The position numbers and the translations under genes are program-made. Source: Bauldia sp. (GTDB lineage Bacteria; Pseudomonadota; Alphaproteobacteria; Rhizobiales; Kaistiaceae). Taken from it: 58,361 bases of DNA. Within the stretch, counting starts at the first letter, position 1, and every line of letters begins with the position of its first letter. Positions 16,694 to 24,569 of the stretch are shown piece by piece. The notes beneath the pieces were generated by a model. The model had not been told where the DNA came from and made no database searches. It saw only the letters and a program-made list of their open reading frames with translations. The stretch lies in the NCBI RefSeq assembly GCF_020442045.1, contig NZ_JAGRLA010000014.1, positions 1 through 58,361 on the forward strand, given 5' to 3'.

Positions 16694-17605
16694 TCACGCC
16701 GGCTGGTGATGGGCGTGCCAGTGCCAGGCGATGTCGATCCGCCGGGGCAGCCAGACCTTCTCCTTCGATCCGACATAGTCGAGGAAGCGCGCGAGCGCCG
16801 CCGCGCGCCCCGGCCGACCGGCGAGCCGGCAATGCAGCCCGACCGACATCATCTTCGGGGAGCCGGCCTCGCCTTCGGCATAGAGCGTGTCGAAGGCATC
16901 CCTGAGATAGGCGAAGAACTGGTCGCCCGAATTGAAGCCCTGCGGCGTCGCGAAGCGCATGTCGTTGGTGTCGAGGGTATAGGGGATCATCAGGAACGGC
17001 CCGTTCGGCCCATCGATCCAGTAGGGCAGATCGTCCGAATAGACGTCAGCCGAATAGAGGAAGCCGCCCTCCTCCGCCGCCAGCCTGATCGAGTGGATTG
17101 ACGAGCGCCCGGTGTACCAGCCGAGCGGCCGCTCCCCGGTCACCTCCGTGTGGATGGCGATCGCCTGGCGCATATGCTCGCGTTCGTCGTCCTCGTCATA
17201 GTCGCGATATTCGATCCACTTCAGGCCGTGGCTGGCGATCTCCCAGTTCGCCTCCTTCATCGCGGCGACCGCCTCGGGATTGCGGGCGAGCGCGGTGGCG
17301 ACGCCATAGACGGTGACCGGAATGTTGCGGCCGGTGAACATCCGCCACAGCCGCCAGAAGCCGGCTCGCGAGCCGTATTCGTAGATCGACTCCATGTTCA
17401 TGTGGCGCATGCCCGGCCACGCGGCCGCGCCGACGATCTCCGACAGGAAGGCCTCGGAAGCCGCATCGCCGTGGAGGATGTTGTTCTCGCCGCCTTCCTC
17501 GTAGTTGACGACGAATTGCACCGCGACCCGCGCGCCGTCAGGCCATTTCGGATCGGGCGGGTTCCGGCCATAGCCGATCATGTCGCGGGGGTAGGTGTCG
17601 TCCAT
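16694..17605 (-). CDS. puuE: Allantoinase PuuE-type polysaccharide deacetylase family protein, 303 aa
   Basis: NodB-fold hydrolase of the PuuE branch, cofactor-independent allantoinases that open allantoin to allantoate in purine breakdown. Hallmarks of the branch are visible: IGYGRNPPDPKWPDGARVAV, QFVVNYEEGGENN, LHGDAASEAFLSE, RHMNMESIYEYGSRAGFWRL, ASHGLKWIEY and the C-terminal IDIAWHWHAHHQP. Length is normal (about 300). The ATG at 17605 has GAGGG upstream, and the open frame beyond it is shadow sequence. No other urate or allantoin genes are adjacent, so the pathway assignment rests on this sequence alone. It converges with the DapA-family gene, 30 bp apart. Confidence 0.85.
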   Translation of the reverse strand: MDDTYPRDMIGYGRNPPDPKWPDGARVAVQFVVNYEEGGENNILHGDAASEAFLSEIVGAAAWPGMRHMNMESIYEYGSRAGFWRLWRMFTGRNIPVTVYGVATALARNPEAVAAMKEANWEIASHGLKWIEYRDYDEDDEREHMRQAIAIHTEVTGERPLGWYTGRSSIHSIRLAAEEGGFLYSADVYSDDLPYWIDGPNGPFLMIPYTLDTNDMRFATPQGFNSGDQFFAYLRDAFDTLYAEGEAGSPKMMSVGLHCRLAGRPGRAAALARFLDYVGSKEKVWLPRRIDIAWHWHAHHQPA

Positions 17606-17759
17606 GTCCGGTAGCCCTCGGCATCGTTGCGTCACCCGCAAAGCATGCAGGCGTCGCACCGTTTGGCAAGACCGAAGCGGCGGATCCCAGCCGGCGAAAT
17701 GGCCGCCACGCCTTCGAGCGATCTTCCCGCTCGCCCGGATTAGGTCGCGACGCCGCCGG

Positions 17760-18635
17760 CTAAGCTGCGGATGGCGGGCCGGCATCCGGAGAACCGTTGC
17801 CGCTCCCCCCGTCAGCCGCGCCCTCTTCCTTCGGTCCACATTCCTCGGCTGCCAGATGCCGATGGAACGAGCGCCAGCTCAGCGGCAATGCGCCGAGATA
17901 GGCGAGTGTCAGCACGGCCATCGTTTCCCATGGGAAGCTCAACAGCAGCGCGACCACCAGCACGACCACGACGAAGAGCGGCAGCACCATGTCGCGCGGG
18001 ATCTGCCTGCCGATCAGCTTGCCCGACCAGGTCGGTACGCGGCTGACCAGCAGCAGCGCTATCGCCAGCGTATAGACGATGACCAGCGGCGCGGTCAGGA
18101 AACCGTGCGGCGCCCCGACGAACTCGAGATAGACCGGCAGGAAGACGATCATCGCACCGGCCGGCGCCGGCACCCCGACGAAGAAATTCGACTGCCATTC
18201 CGGCTTTTTCGGACCGAGCAGGGACACGTTGAAGCGCGCCAGCCGCAGCGCGGCACAGATCGCGAAGATCAGCGCCGCGATCCAGCCGACCGATCCGGCA
18301 TCGTCCAGCGCCCAGACGAAGAGCAGGATCGCCGGCGCAACGCCGAAATTGACGAAGTCCGTGAGCGAATCGAGTTCCGCGCCGAAGCGCGAGGTGGACT
18401 TGAGGAAGCGCGCCACCCGCCCATCGACCCCGTCGAGCAGCGCCGCGATCGCCACGGCGGCGATTGCCCAATCGAACCGCTCCTCGATGCTCATCCGGAT
18501 CGAGGTCAGCCCGGCGCAGAGCGCCAGCAGCGTGACCAGGCTCGGCAGCACCATGCGGATCGGCACGACACGAATCTGCCGCAGCCGCTTGAGCTTCGGT
18601 TCGTCATCCGGGTCGAAAGGCTGGAAGATCGACAT
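17760..18635 (-). CDS. pssA: CDP-diacylglycerol--serine O-phosphatidyltransferase, 291 aa
   Basis: Integral inner-membrane enzyme that joins CDP-diacylglycerol and serine to give phosphatidylserine. The CDP-alcohol phosphotransferase signature is complete from GVDGRVARFLKSTSRFGAEL to DSLTDFVNFG (DxxDGxxAR...GxxxDxxxD). About eight hydrophobic helices follow, and the C-terminal tail is acidic and Gly/Pro-rich. It lies 7 bp downstream of psd on the same strand, so the two enzymes of phosphatidylethanolamine synthesis form an operon, the usual alphaproteobacterial order. The ATG at 18635 fits the family start (MSIFQPFDPDDEPKLKRLR). Confidence 0.95.
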   Translation of the reverse strand: MSIFQPFDPDDEPKLKRLRQIRVVPIRMVLPSLVTLLALCAGLTSIRMSIEERFDWAIAAVAIAALLDGVDGRVARFLKSTSRFGAELDSLTDFVNFGVAPAILLFVWALDDAGSVGWIAALIFAICAALRLARFNVSLLGPKKPEWQSNFFVGVPAPAGAMIVFLPVYLEFVGAPHGFLTAPLVIVYTLAIALLLVSRVPTWSGKLIGRQIPRDMVLPLFVVVVLVVALLLSFPWETMAVLTLAYLGALPLSWRSFHRHLAAEECGPKEEGAADGGSGNGSPDAGPPSAA

Positions 18636-18642
18636 CGGGATA

Positions 18643-19344
18643 TCAGTCGGTCCGTGCCTGTCGGGTGACGATCGCTCCGTCGAGGCGGGCCAGCACCGTC
18701 TCGCCGGCAATCGCGATCTGCCCCTCGGCGACGAAGACGCTCGCATTCTTCGGCAGGTAGACATCCAGGCGCGAACCGAAGCGGATCATCCCGAACCTCT
18801 CTCCCCGCTCCACAACGTCCGCCTCTCGCGTCCAGCAGACAATCCGCCGCGCCACGAGCCCGGCGATCTGGACCACGGCGATGGGTCCGGCCGCGCCCTC
18901 GATGACGAGCGCGTTGCGTTCATTATCCTCGCTTGCCTTGTCGAGTTCGGCATTGATGAACTTGCCCGGCGTATAGACGATCTTCGACACCGCACCGGCT
19001 ATCGGCGAGCGGTTCACGTGGCAATTGAAGACGTTCATGAAGACCGATATCCGGCGCTTCGGCTCGCTACCCAATCCGAGTTCCTCAGGCGGGACGACGC
19101 TGGCAATGGAGGAAATCCTCCCGTCGGCGGGGCTGACCACCAGTCCCGGCTCCAGCGGGATGACCCGTGCCGGATCGCGGAAGAAGTAGATGCACCAGCC
19201 GGTCAGAAAGAGCCCGATCCACAGGAGCGGCTGCCATAGCAGGCCGACCAGTACCGCGACGACGAAGAAGATGGCGATAAACGGCCAGCCTTCCTTTCGG
19301 ATCGGCACAAGCATCGACCGGATCGAGTCGAGTACGGACTCCAT
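18643..19344 (-). CDS. psd: Phosphatidylserine decarboxylase proenzyme, 233 aa
   Basis: Converts phosphatidylserine to phosphatidylethanolamine at the inner membrane. It is the short, archaeal-type class (about 230 aa). Two hydrophobic segments lie near residues 22-50, followed by [36 protein letters not shown] and the self-cleavage site [11 protein letters not shown], where the serine becomes the pyruvoyl group and separates alpha and beta chains. The start at 19344 gives the usual family N-terminus. It precedes pssA by 7 bp. The exporter gene upstream ends 75 bp away on the same strand, so partial read-through is possible. Confidence 0.95.
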   Translation of the reverse strand: MESVLDSIRSMLVPIRKEGWPFIAIFFVVAVLVGLLWQPLLWIGLFLTGWCIYFFRDPARVIPLEPGLVVSPADGRISSIASVVPPEELGLGSEPKRRISVFMNVFNCHVNRSPIAGAVSKIVYTPGKFINAELDKASEDNERNALVIEGAAGPIAVVQIAGLVARRIVCWTREADVVERGERFGMIRFGSRLDVYLPKNASVFVAEGQIAIAGETVLARLDGAIVTRQARTD

Positions 19345-19418
19345 AACTTGCCTGAACCTTCCCGACCCCGGTCTCGCCGGGCGCTAGAAAGCATGGAAAG
19401 CACCGGAAGTGAAGCGGA

Positions 19419-21341
19419 CTATTCGGCCGGCTCCGGTTGCTGGACCGGCGCACGCCGGACAAAGCCCTCGGCGTCGGTCTCCTCGACCTCGTGCAGACGT
19501 TCGATCGCCTCGGCGGCCTGGCGCTGGCGGTTCCACATGCTGGCGTAGAGACCGTCCTCGGCGAGCAACTCGTCGTGCCGGCCGCGTTCCGCGATACGCC
19601 CCTGGTCGAGGACGATGATCTCGTGGGCATGGATCACGGTCGACAGGCGGTGGGCGATGACCAGCGTCGTCCGCCCGGCCGAAACCCGGTCCAGCGCCGC
19701 CTGGATTTCCCGCTCGGTATGGATATCGAGCGCCGAGGTCGCCTCGTCGAGGATCAGGATAGGCGGTGCCTTGAGCACGGTGCGGGCGATCGCCACCCGT
19801 TGTTTCTCGCCGCCGGAGAGCTTCAGGCCGCGCTCGCCGACCTCGGTGTCATATCCGGCCGGCAGCGTGGCGATGAAATCGGCGATCTGGGCGGTCTGCG
19901 CCGCTTGCCTGATCTCCTCGTCGGTGGCGTCGGGCCGTCCATAGCGGATATTGTAGGCGATCGTGTCGTTGAACAGGACGGTATCCTGCGGAACCATGCC
20001 AATTGCTGCCCGGAGGGATTCCTGGGTAACGTCGCGAACGTCCTGGCCGTCGACGGTTATCTTCCCGCCGATCACGTCATAGAAGCGGAAGAGCAGGCGC
20101 GAGATGGTCGACTTTCCGGCGCCCGACGGACCGACGATGGCGATGGTGCGACCGGCCGGCACGTCAAAGCTGATCCCTTTCAGGATCGGCCGGTCAGCAT
20201 CGTAGTGGAACGCGACATCCTCGAAACGGACATTGGCCCCGTCGACGATCAGGTCCCTTGCTCCGGGCTTGTCGACGATCTCGGGCGCCACGTCGAGCAG
20301 ATCGAACATCGCTTCGATGTCGATAAGGCCCTGCTTGATCTCGCGATAGACAAAGCCGATGAAATTCAGCGGGATCGAGAGCTGCATCAGCAGTGCGTTG
20401 ATCAGCACGAAGTCGCCGATCGTCTGCTCGCCGCGCAGCACCGCGGCGCCCGACATGGCCATGCAGATGGTCATGCCGGTGGTGAAGATGACGACCTGGC
20501 CGATATTCAGCCAGGCAAGCGACGTCCAGATACGGATCGCCGAAGCCTCGTAACGCTCCATCGCGGTATCGAAGCGCCGCGCCTCCATCGTCTCGTTGCC
20601 GAAATACTTGACCGTCTCGAAGTTGAGCAGCGAGTCGATCGCCTTGGCGTTGGCATCGGTATCGGAGTCGTTCATCGCCCGGCGAATCTTGATCCGCCAG
20701 TCCGACGCCTTGACGGTGAACCAGGTGTAGAGGACGACCGTGACGCTGATGACGATCAGGTAGGTCCAGTCGAACTGGTAGGTGATGATCACCGCCGCCA
20801 GCAGGAACTCGATCACCGTCGGCGCGGTGTTGAGGATCGTGAAGCGGACGATGATCTCGATGCCGCGCGTGCCTCGCTCGATGATCCGCGACATCCCGCC
20901 CGTCCGCCGTTGCAGGTGGAAGCGGAGCGAGAGCTCGTGCATATGCACGAAGGTCTTGTAGGCGAGCTCGCGCACGGCGTGCTGGCCGACCTTGGCGAAC
21001 AGCGCGTCGCGAAGGTTGTTGAAGACGTTCATCAGGATGCGGCCGACGCCATAGGCGATGACCAGCAGGATCGGCACGGTGATCACCGCCGTCAGGCCGG
21101 CTGCCGCCTCCTTGTCGCCCGGCATCGGCGAAACCAGGGCGTCCGTCGCCCATTTGTAGGTGTAGGGAATGAGCACCGTGACGACCTTGGCCGCCACCAA
21201 CACCACCAAGGCGACGCCAACGCGGCGCTTGAGGTCCGGCCGGTCGCCCGGCCACATATAGGGCCACAGGTTGAGTAGGGTCGCGAAGGCGGATTCGGCC
21301 TTCACCCTGGGCTGGTTGGTCGGGTCGGCCGCGGTGGTCAT
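19419..21341 (-). CDS. ATM1-type ABC exporter (fused permease and ATPase), 640 aa
   Basis: Half-transporter of the ATM1/HMT1 family, which exports glutathione-linked metals or persulfides. The membrane domain (about 35-330, six helices) includes family-typical QRRTGGMSRIIERGTRGIEI, FNDTIAYNIRYGRPDA and ALLMQLSIPLNFIGFVYREI. The ATPase domain (about 365-610) has Walker A GPSGAGKS, signature LSGGEKQR, Walker B ILILDEATSALD and the H-loop AHRLST. The N-terminal reading LLNLWPYMWPGDRPDLKRRV matches ATM1 homologues. Its ATG overlaps the ArsR stop (21338-21341), so regulator and exporter are translationally coupled, implying metal- or thiol-controlled expression. Confidence 0.9.
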   Translation of the reverse strand: MTTAADPTNQPRVKAESAFATLLNLWPYMWPGDRPDLKRRVGVALVVLVAAKVVTVLIPYTYKWATDALVSPMPGDKEAAAGLTAVITVPILLVIAYGVGRILMNVFNNLRDALFAKVGQHAVRELAYKTFVHMHELSLRFHLQRRTGGMSRIIERGTRGIEIIVRFTILNTAPTVIEFLLAAVIITYQFDWTYLIVISVTVVLYTWFTVKASDWRIKIRRAMNDSDTDANAKAIDSLLNFETVKYFGNETMEARRFDTAMERYEASAIRIWTSLAWLNIGQVVIFTTGMTICMAMSGAAVLRGEQTIGDFVLINALLMQLSIPLNFIGFVYREIKQGLIDIEAMFDLLDVAPEIVDKPGARDLIVDGANVRFEDVAFHYDADRPILKGISFDVPAGRTIAIVGPSGAGKSTISRLLFRFYDVIGGKITVDGQDVRDVTQESLRAAIGMVPQDTVLFNDTIAYNIRYGRPDATDEEIRQAAQTAQIADFIATLPAGYDTEVGERGLKLSGGEKQRVAIARTVLKAPPILILDEATSALDIHTEREIQAALDRVSAGRTTLVIAHRLSTVIHAHEIIVLDQGRIAERGRHDELLAEDGLYASMWNRQRQAAEAIERLHEVEETDAEGFVRRAPVQQPEPAE

Positions 21342-21670
21342 TCACAGGCCCCCACGGGTTCGGCGGTCTTCGCCGCTACCGCCCGCTGAAATCCGCCCAT
21401 GGCCTCCCCGACCTCGGCAAGCGCCTGCGTATCGAGCCAGTAGCAGGATCGCGGACCTTCGATCTCACCCCGAATGATCCCCGCCTCCCGGAGAACCTTC
21501 AGGTGCTGGGATACGGTCGATTGTGCCAGCGGCAGGTCACGGACGATGTCGCGACAACGACAGGCGCCGTCCGGCGCGCCGAGCAACGCACGGACGATCG
21601 CGAGCCGGGCTGGATGCCCGAGCGCCTTTATTCGCGTGGCAAGCTGAACGTCTTCTTCGTCGAAGGGCAT
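21338..21670 (-). CDS. ArsR-family transcriptional repressor, 110 aa
   Basis: Winged-helix repressor. The recognition region is LPLAQSTVSQHLKVLREAGI and the wing GEIEGPRSCYWLD. Cysteines C37 and C39 form a CxC in ACRCRDIV, at the place where ArsR/CadC-type sensors bind soft metals at helix alpha-3. Further cysteines are C76 and C109. I infer a metal or thiol sensor that represses its own operon. A perfect inverted repeat lies 10-25 bp upstream of the start. The gene overlaps the start of the ATM1-type exporter by four bases, so exporter and regulator are one unit. Confidence 0.9.
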   Translation of the reverse strand: MPFDEEDVQLATRIKALGHPARLAIVRALLGAPDGACRCRDIVRDLPLAQSTVSQHLKVLREAGIIRGEIEGPRSCYWLDTQALAEVGEAMGGFQRAVAAKTAEPVGACE

Positions 21671-21679
21671 GCAAACTTC

Positions 21680-21695
21680 ATCGTAATTTTACGAT
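21680..21695. promoter_or_regulatory. Candidate ArsR operator
   Basis: ATCGTAA-TT-TTACGAT, a perfect inverted repeat with 7-bp arms and a 2-bp spacer, lies immediately upstream of the arsR-like start at 21670. Repeats of this AT-rich form are usual autoregulatory sites for ArsR-type repressors. Binding here would block promoter or ribosome access of the regulator/exporter pair. Assignment to this regulator is by position. Confidence 0.7.
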
Positions 21696-21724
21696 GGAGC
21701 AGGTAGGGCCGGTCTGGACAGATT

Positions 21725-23851
21725 TCAACCCGGCGGGTCGGTTTTCTCCGTGTCCTCCCAGGCTGCGTTGCCTTCCGGAAGCACGAAGACCTGGCCCGGA
21801 TAGATCCAGCGCGGATTGCGGATCTGATCCTTGTTGGCCTGGTAGATCGTCGACCAGCGAATGCCCTTGCCGTACAGCCGGCGGGAGATCCGCCACAGGT
21901 TGTCGCGCCGCTTGATGATCATGGTCTGCGGCCCGCTGACCGCGCCGGCGATCTCGGCGCCCGCCGATCCGCCAGCCTGGCCGACAGGCTTGAGGATCGC
22001 CACCTCGACATCACGCTCGAACGGCACCTCGGCGCGCGCCACCACGTCGCCAGAACCGGTAACCTGATCGGCACGGACCGAATAGGTCCCGGCCGGCAGG
22101 TCGCGACTGACCTCGAGCAGCCAGGTCCCCGACGGCGACGGCTTTGCCTCACCGAGCAGCTTGTCGTCCATATAGACACGGACGAATTCCGGCGTCGTCG
22201 CCGTGCCGGCGACAAACAGCGCACCGGTGGTCTCGGCCTCGACCGCCGTCACCACCACCTCGGGCTCGATCACCGGCTCGGGCTCGGGTTCCGGCTCCGG
22301 TTCGACGGCGGCCATCTCGACCTCGGCGGGTCGGGTTTCGGCGGCGGGGGCCGGCTCGTCGCCCGGCTTTGCCGCATCGGCAACGTCCGGCGCCATCCCC
22401 TCGGCGGGCTTCTCGCCGGCAACCTCGGGGGTCATCTCCGGTGCGGCCCCGGGCGTGGTTTCAGGCGTGGTCGCGGGCTCCGGGGCCGCGCCGACCTCCG
22501 TCTTCTCCGGGGCTGGTCCGGCCGATGGCTCGTCGGTCTTCGGACCGGCTTCAGCAACACCGGTCCCGGCCTTGTCCCCATCAGCGGCGGCGGGAACGTC
22601 CGTCATCGCCATTTCGGTTTCCTTCGCCGGCTCGCCGGGCTTGCCTTCGGCGGCGGCCTTCTCCGGTGTCGCCGCTGCCGCAGGCTCTTCCGGCTCGGTC
22701 GGCACACTCGCAACGACCGTCTCCTCAGGCCCGGCAGCGGGCGTATCGGCGACCGCGGTCTCCTTCGGCGCTTCGGGAAGCTGGACGACCGTCGACGGCG
22801 CATCCGGCGCGTTGAGCACCACAAGCGGCTCCTCGTCCGGCGACTCCGGCACCATTACCGCCACGCGCTGGTCGGAGATCATCACACTCGACTTGTCGGG
22901 CGAGGTCGTGCGGATTGCGAGATCGTGCGGTCCCGGCGTCAACGGCTCAAGCAGCGCCAGCGCCCATTCGCCACGATCGTTCGCCTCGGCCGTGGCGACC
23001 GCGTCGCCGCCGCTCATCAACTCGACGGTCGAGCCCGGCTCCGCGAGCCCGGCAATCACCGCGTCACCGGTCGGCTCGACCCTGACCACGTCGAAGCTCG
23101 GCGCGACGATATCGGCCTGCGGCTCGGCGGCCGCCGACTCGGGTGCGGCGCCGGCATCCTTCGCCTCGTCCGCAGGCACATCGGCCGGCGCCTCGACCAC
23201 CTCGGCCGGGGGAGCGGGCTCGTCGTCCGGCGCAGGCATAACGGCATCGACCTTGGTGTCGACTTTCGCATCGGGGCCTGGCTCGCCGGGCGCAGCCGCC
23301 TCGGCTTCCTTTGCCGCGTCTCCGGCCGGGACCGCGGCCTCACCGGGTTCCGCCGCCGCGACATCGCCGGCTTGGTCGGCGGGAGGCGGCATCTCCTCAG
23401 GCGCCGCGGCGATCATGTTGTCGTCGGCTTCCTGGATCATGCTCGGCAAGTCGGTCGGCGCGGGTTCCGCCACCTCGCCGCCCGCCTCCTCGGCGAGGCC
23501 CGGCTCGCCGTCGGGCGCGGCCTCCGCCACGGTCTCGGAGATCTCCTCGTCGGGCGCATCGACATCCGCCCCGGCCATCTTCGCCGGTGTCTCGGCGGCC
23601 GCGACCACGGACTTCTCGTCGTCAGTCTCGGCAAGCGCCGGCTCGGCCGGCGACGGCGCACCTTCGGTTGGCGACGGATCGGCGGCACCCGCCTCATCGG
23701 GCGTCGCCGCGGCCATCGCGGGCTCCTCGGCCGTGCTCACGCTGCCCGGCGTGCCGGCGTCCTGTCGGCCATAGTCGAAATAGACAAGGACGGCGATGCC
23801 GAGCAGTAAGACGATCACTCCGATCCAGACGGTGGTGCGTCGCGCGTCCAT
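21725..23851 (-). CDS. Membrane-anchored LysM protein with long acidic Ala/Pro/Glu linkers, 708 aa
   Basis: One transmembrane helix lies near the N-terminus (residues 8-27). Disordered linkers of Ala, Pro, Glu and Asp (about 30-248 and 345-540) separate two immunoglobulin-like modules: about 250-335 (VIAGLAEPGSTVELMSGGDA, NDRGEWALALLEPLTPGPHD) and 545-630 (LFVAGTATTPEFVRVYMDDK, SGTWLLEVSRDLPAGTYSVR). The C-terminal LysM domain (about 655-703: RRDNLWRISRRLYGKGIRW, IRNPRWIYPGQVFVLP) binds peptidoglycan. It should span the periplasm from membrane to cell wall. The start at 23851 has GGAGG. Such Ig-LysM proteins are widespread in Hyphomicrobiales, with no known partner that I recall. Confidence 0.85.
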   Translation of the reverse strand: MDARRTTVWIGVIVLLLGIAVLVYFDYGRQDAGTPGSVSTAEEPAMAAATPDEAGAADPSPTEGAPSPAEPALAETDDEKSVVAAAETPAKMAGADVDAPDEEISETVAEAAPDGEPGLAEEAGGEVAEPAPTDLPSMIQEADDNMIAAAPEEMPPPADQAGDVAAAEPGEAAVPAGDAAKEAEAAAPGEPGPDAKVDTKVDAVMPAPDDEPAPPAEVVEAPADVPADEAKDAGAAPESAAAEPQADIVAPSFDVVRVEPTGDAVIAGLAEPGSTVELMSGGDAVATAEANDRGEWALALLEPLTPGPHDLAIRTTSPDKSSVMISDQRVAVMVPESPDEEPLVVLNAPDAPSTVVQLPEAPKETAVADTPAAGPEETVVASVPTEPEEPAAAATPEKAAAEGKPGEPAKETEMAMTDVPAAADGDKAGTGVAEAGPKTDEPSAGPAPEKTEVGAAPEPATTPETTPGAAPEMTPEVAGEKPAEGMAPDVADAAKPGDEPAPAAETRPAEVEMAAVEPEPEPEPEPVIEPEVVVTAVEAETTGALFVAGTATTPEFVRVYMDDKLLGEAKPSPSGTWLLEVSRDLPAGTYSVRADQVTGSGDVVARAEVPFERDVEVAILKPVGQAGGSAGAEIAGAVSGPQTMIIKRRDNLWRISRRLYGKGIRWSTIYQANKDQIRNPRWIYPGQVFVLPEGNAAWEDTEKTDPPG

Positions 23852-23957
23852 GTGACCTCCAGTGCGAGCCGACTCCGTCATTTAATCCCTGTTCTCCGGG
23901 CGCCACAAGAAGGGCAGGCGCTTGACGCCCTGCCTCGGCCAATGCCACATGAGTCCC

Positions 23958-24569
23958 ATGGCAGAACTACGGAATGTTTGTGTTTATTGCGGGTCCAATG
24001 ACGGAACGTCGCCTGAATATGCGGCGGCGGCCCAGATACTTGGCCGCGATATCGCCGAAGCCGGCATCCGGCTCATCTATGGCGGCGGCTCGGTCGGCCT
24101 GATGGGAATCGTCGCCCGTACCGTGCTCGAGAATGACGGCAAGGTGACCGGGATCATCCCCCAGTTTCTGAAGGACCGGGAGGTGATGCTCGGCGAGGCC
24201 AGCGAGCTGGTAGTTACCGCCGACATGCACGAGCGAAAGCGAATCATGTTCGAGCGGGCCGACGCCTTCGTCGCCCTGCCCGGCGGCATCGGCACCCTCG
24301 AGGAGGTCGTCGAAATGATGACCTGGGCCCAGCTCGACCAGCATGAGAAGCCGATCCTGATCGCCAACGTCAACGGTTTCTGGGACCCTCTCGTCGACCA
24401 GTTCAGGCGGATGGCCGATGACGGCTTCCTCCGCAAGGACTTCCTCGGCGAGCATGTCGCCCTCCCCGTCCGCTTCTGTGACAGCGCCGAGGATGTCATC
24501 CCGACGCTTCAGGACGCGGTGGCGGACCTTCCCCAGCCGGCACTCGACGAGCGCGCCGGGCTCATGTGA
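23958..24569 (+). CDS. LOG-family cytokinin riboside 5'-monophosphate phosphoribohydrolase (TIGR00730)
   Basis: Rossmann-fold nucleotide hydrolase that releases free base from nucleoside 5'-monophosphates. The N-terminal VCVYCGSNDGTSPEY and YGGGSVGLMGIVA, the catalytic MHERKRIMFERADAFVALPG and the signature PGGIGTLEE are all present. In non-plant-associated bacteria the physiological substrate is often AMP or another purine nucleotide. The best start is the ATG at 23958 (203 aa), with an in-frame ATG at 23949 as alternative; neither has a clear ribosome site. Its last eight bases overlap the end of the convergent cimA gene. Confidence 0.9.
   Translation: MAELRNVCVYCGSNDGTSPEYAAAAQILGRDIAEAGIRLIYGGGSVGLMGIVARTVLENDGKVTGIIPQFLKDREVMLGEASELVVTADMHERKRIMFERADAFVALPGGIGTLEEVVEMMTWAQLDQHEKPILIANVNGFWDPLVDQFRRMADDGFLRKDFLGEHVALPVRFCDSAEDVIPTLQDAVADLPQPALDERAGLM

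Noticed and set aside
19437..21278. 613-codon open frame antisense to the ATM1-type exporter
   Set aside because: Shadow composition (Asp/Arg/His-rich), no start context, and all ABC motifs are on the other strand.
22203..23774. 523-codon open frame antisense to the LysM gene
   Set aside because: It is nearly all Ala, Gly, Ser, Thr and Pro, the mirror of the low-complexity linkers on the other strand. It has no ribosome site and no domain.
22200..23850. Tandem DNA repeats in the LysM gene as a CRISPR or minisatellite
   Set aside because: The repetitiveness is compositional (Ala/Pro/Glu codons) with no fixed repeat unit or regular spacing.
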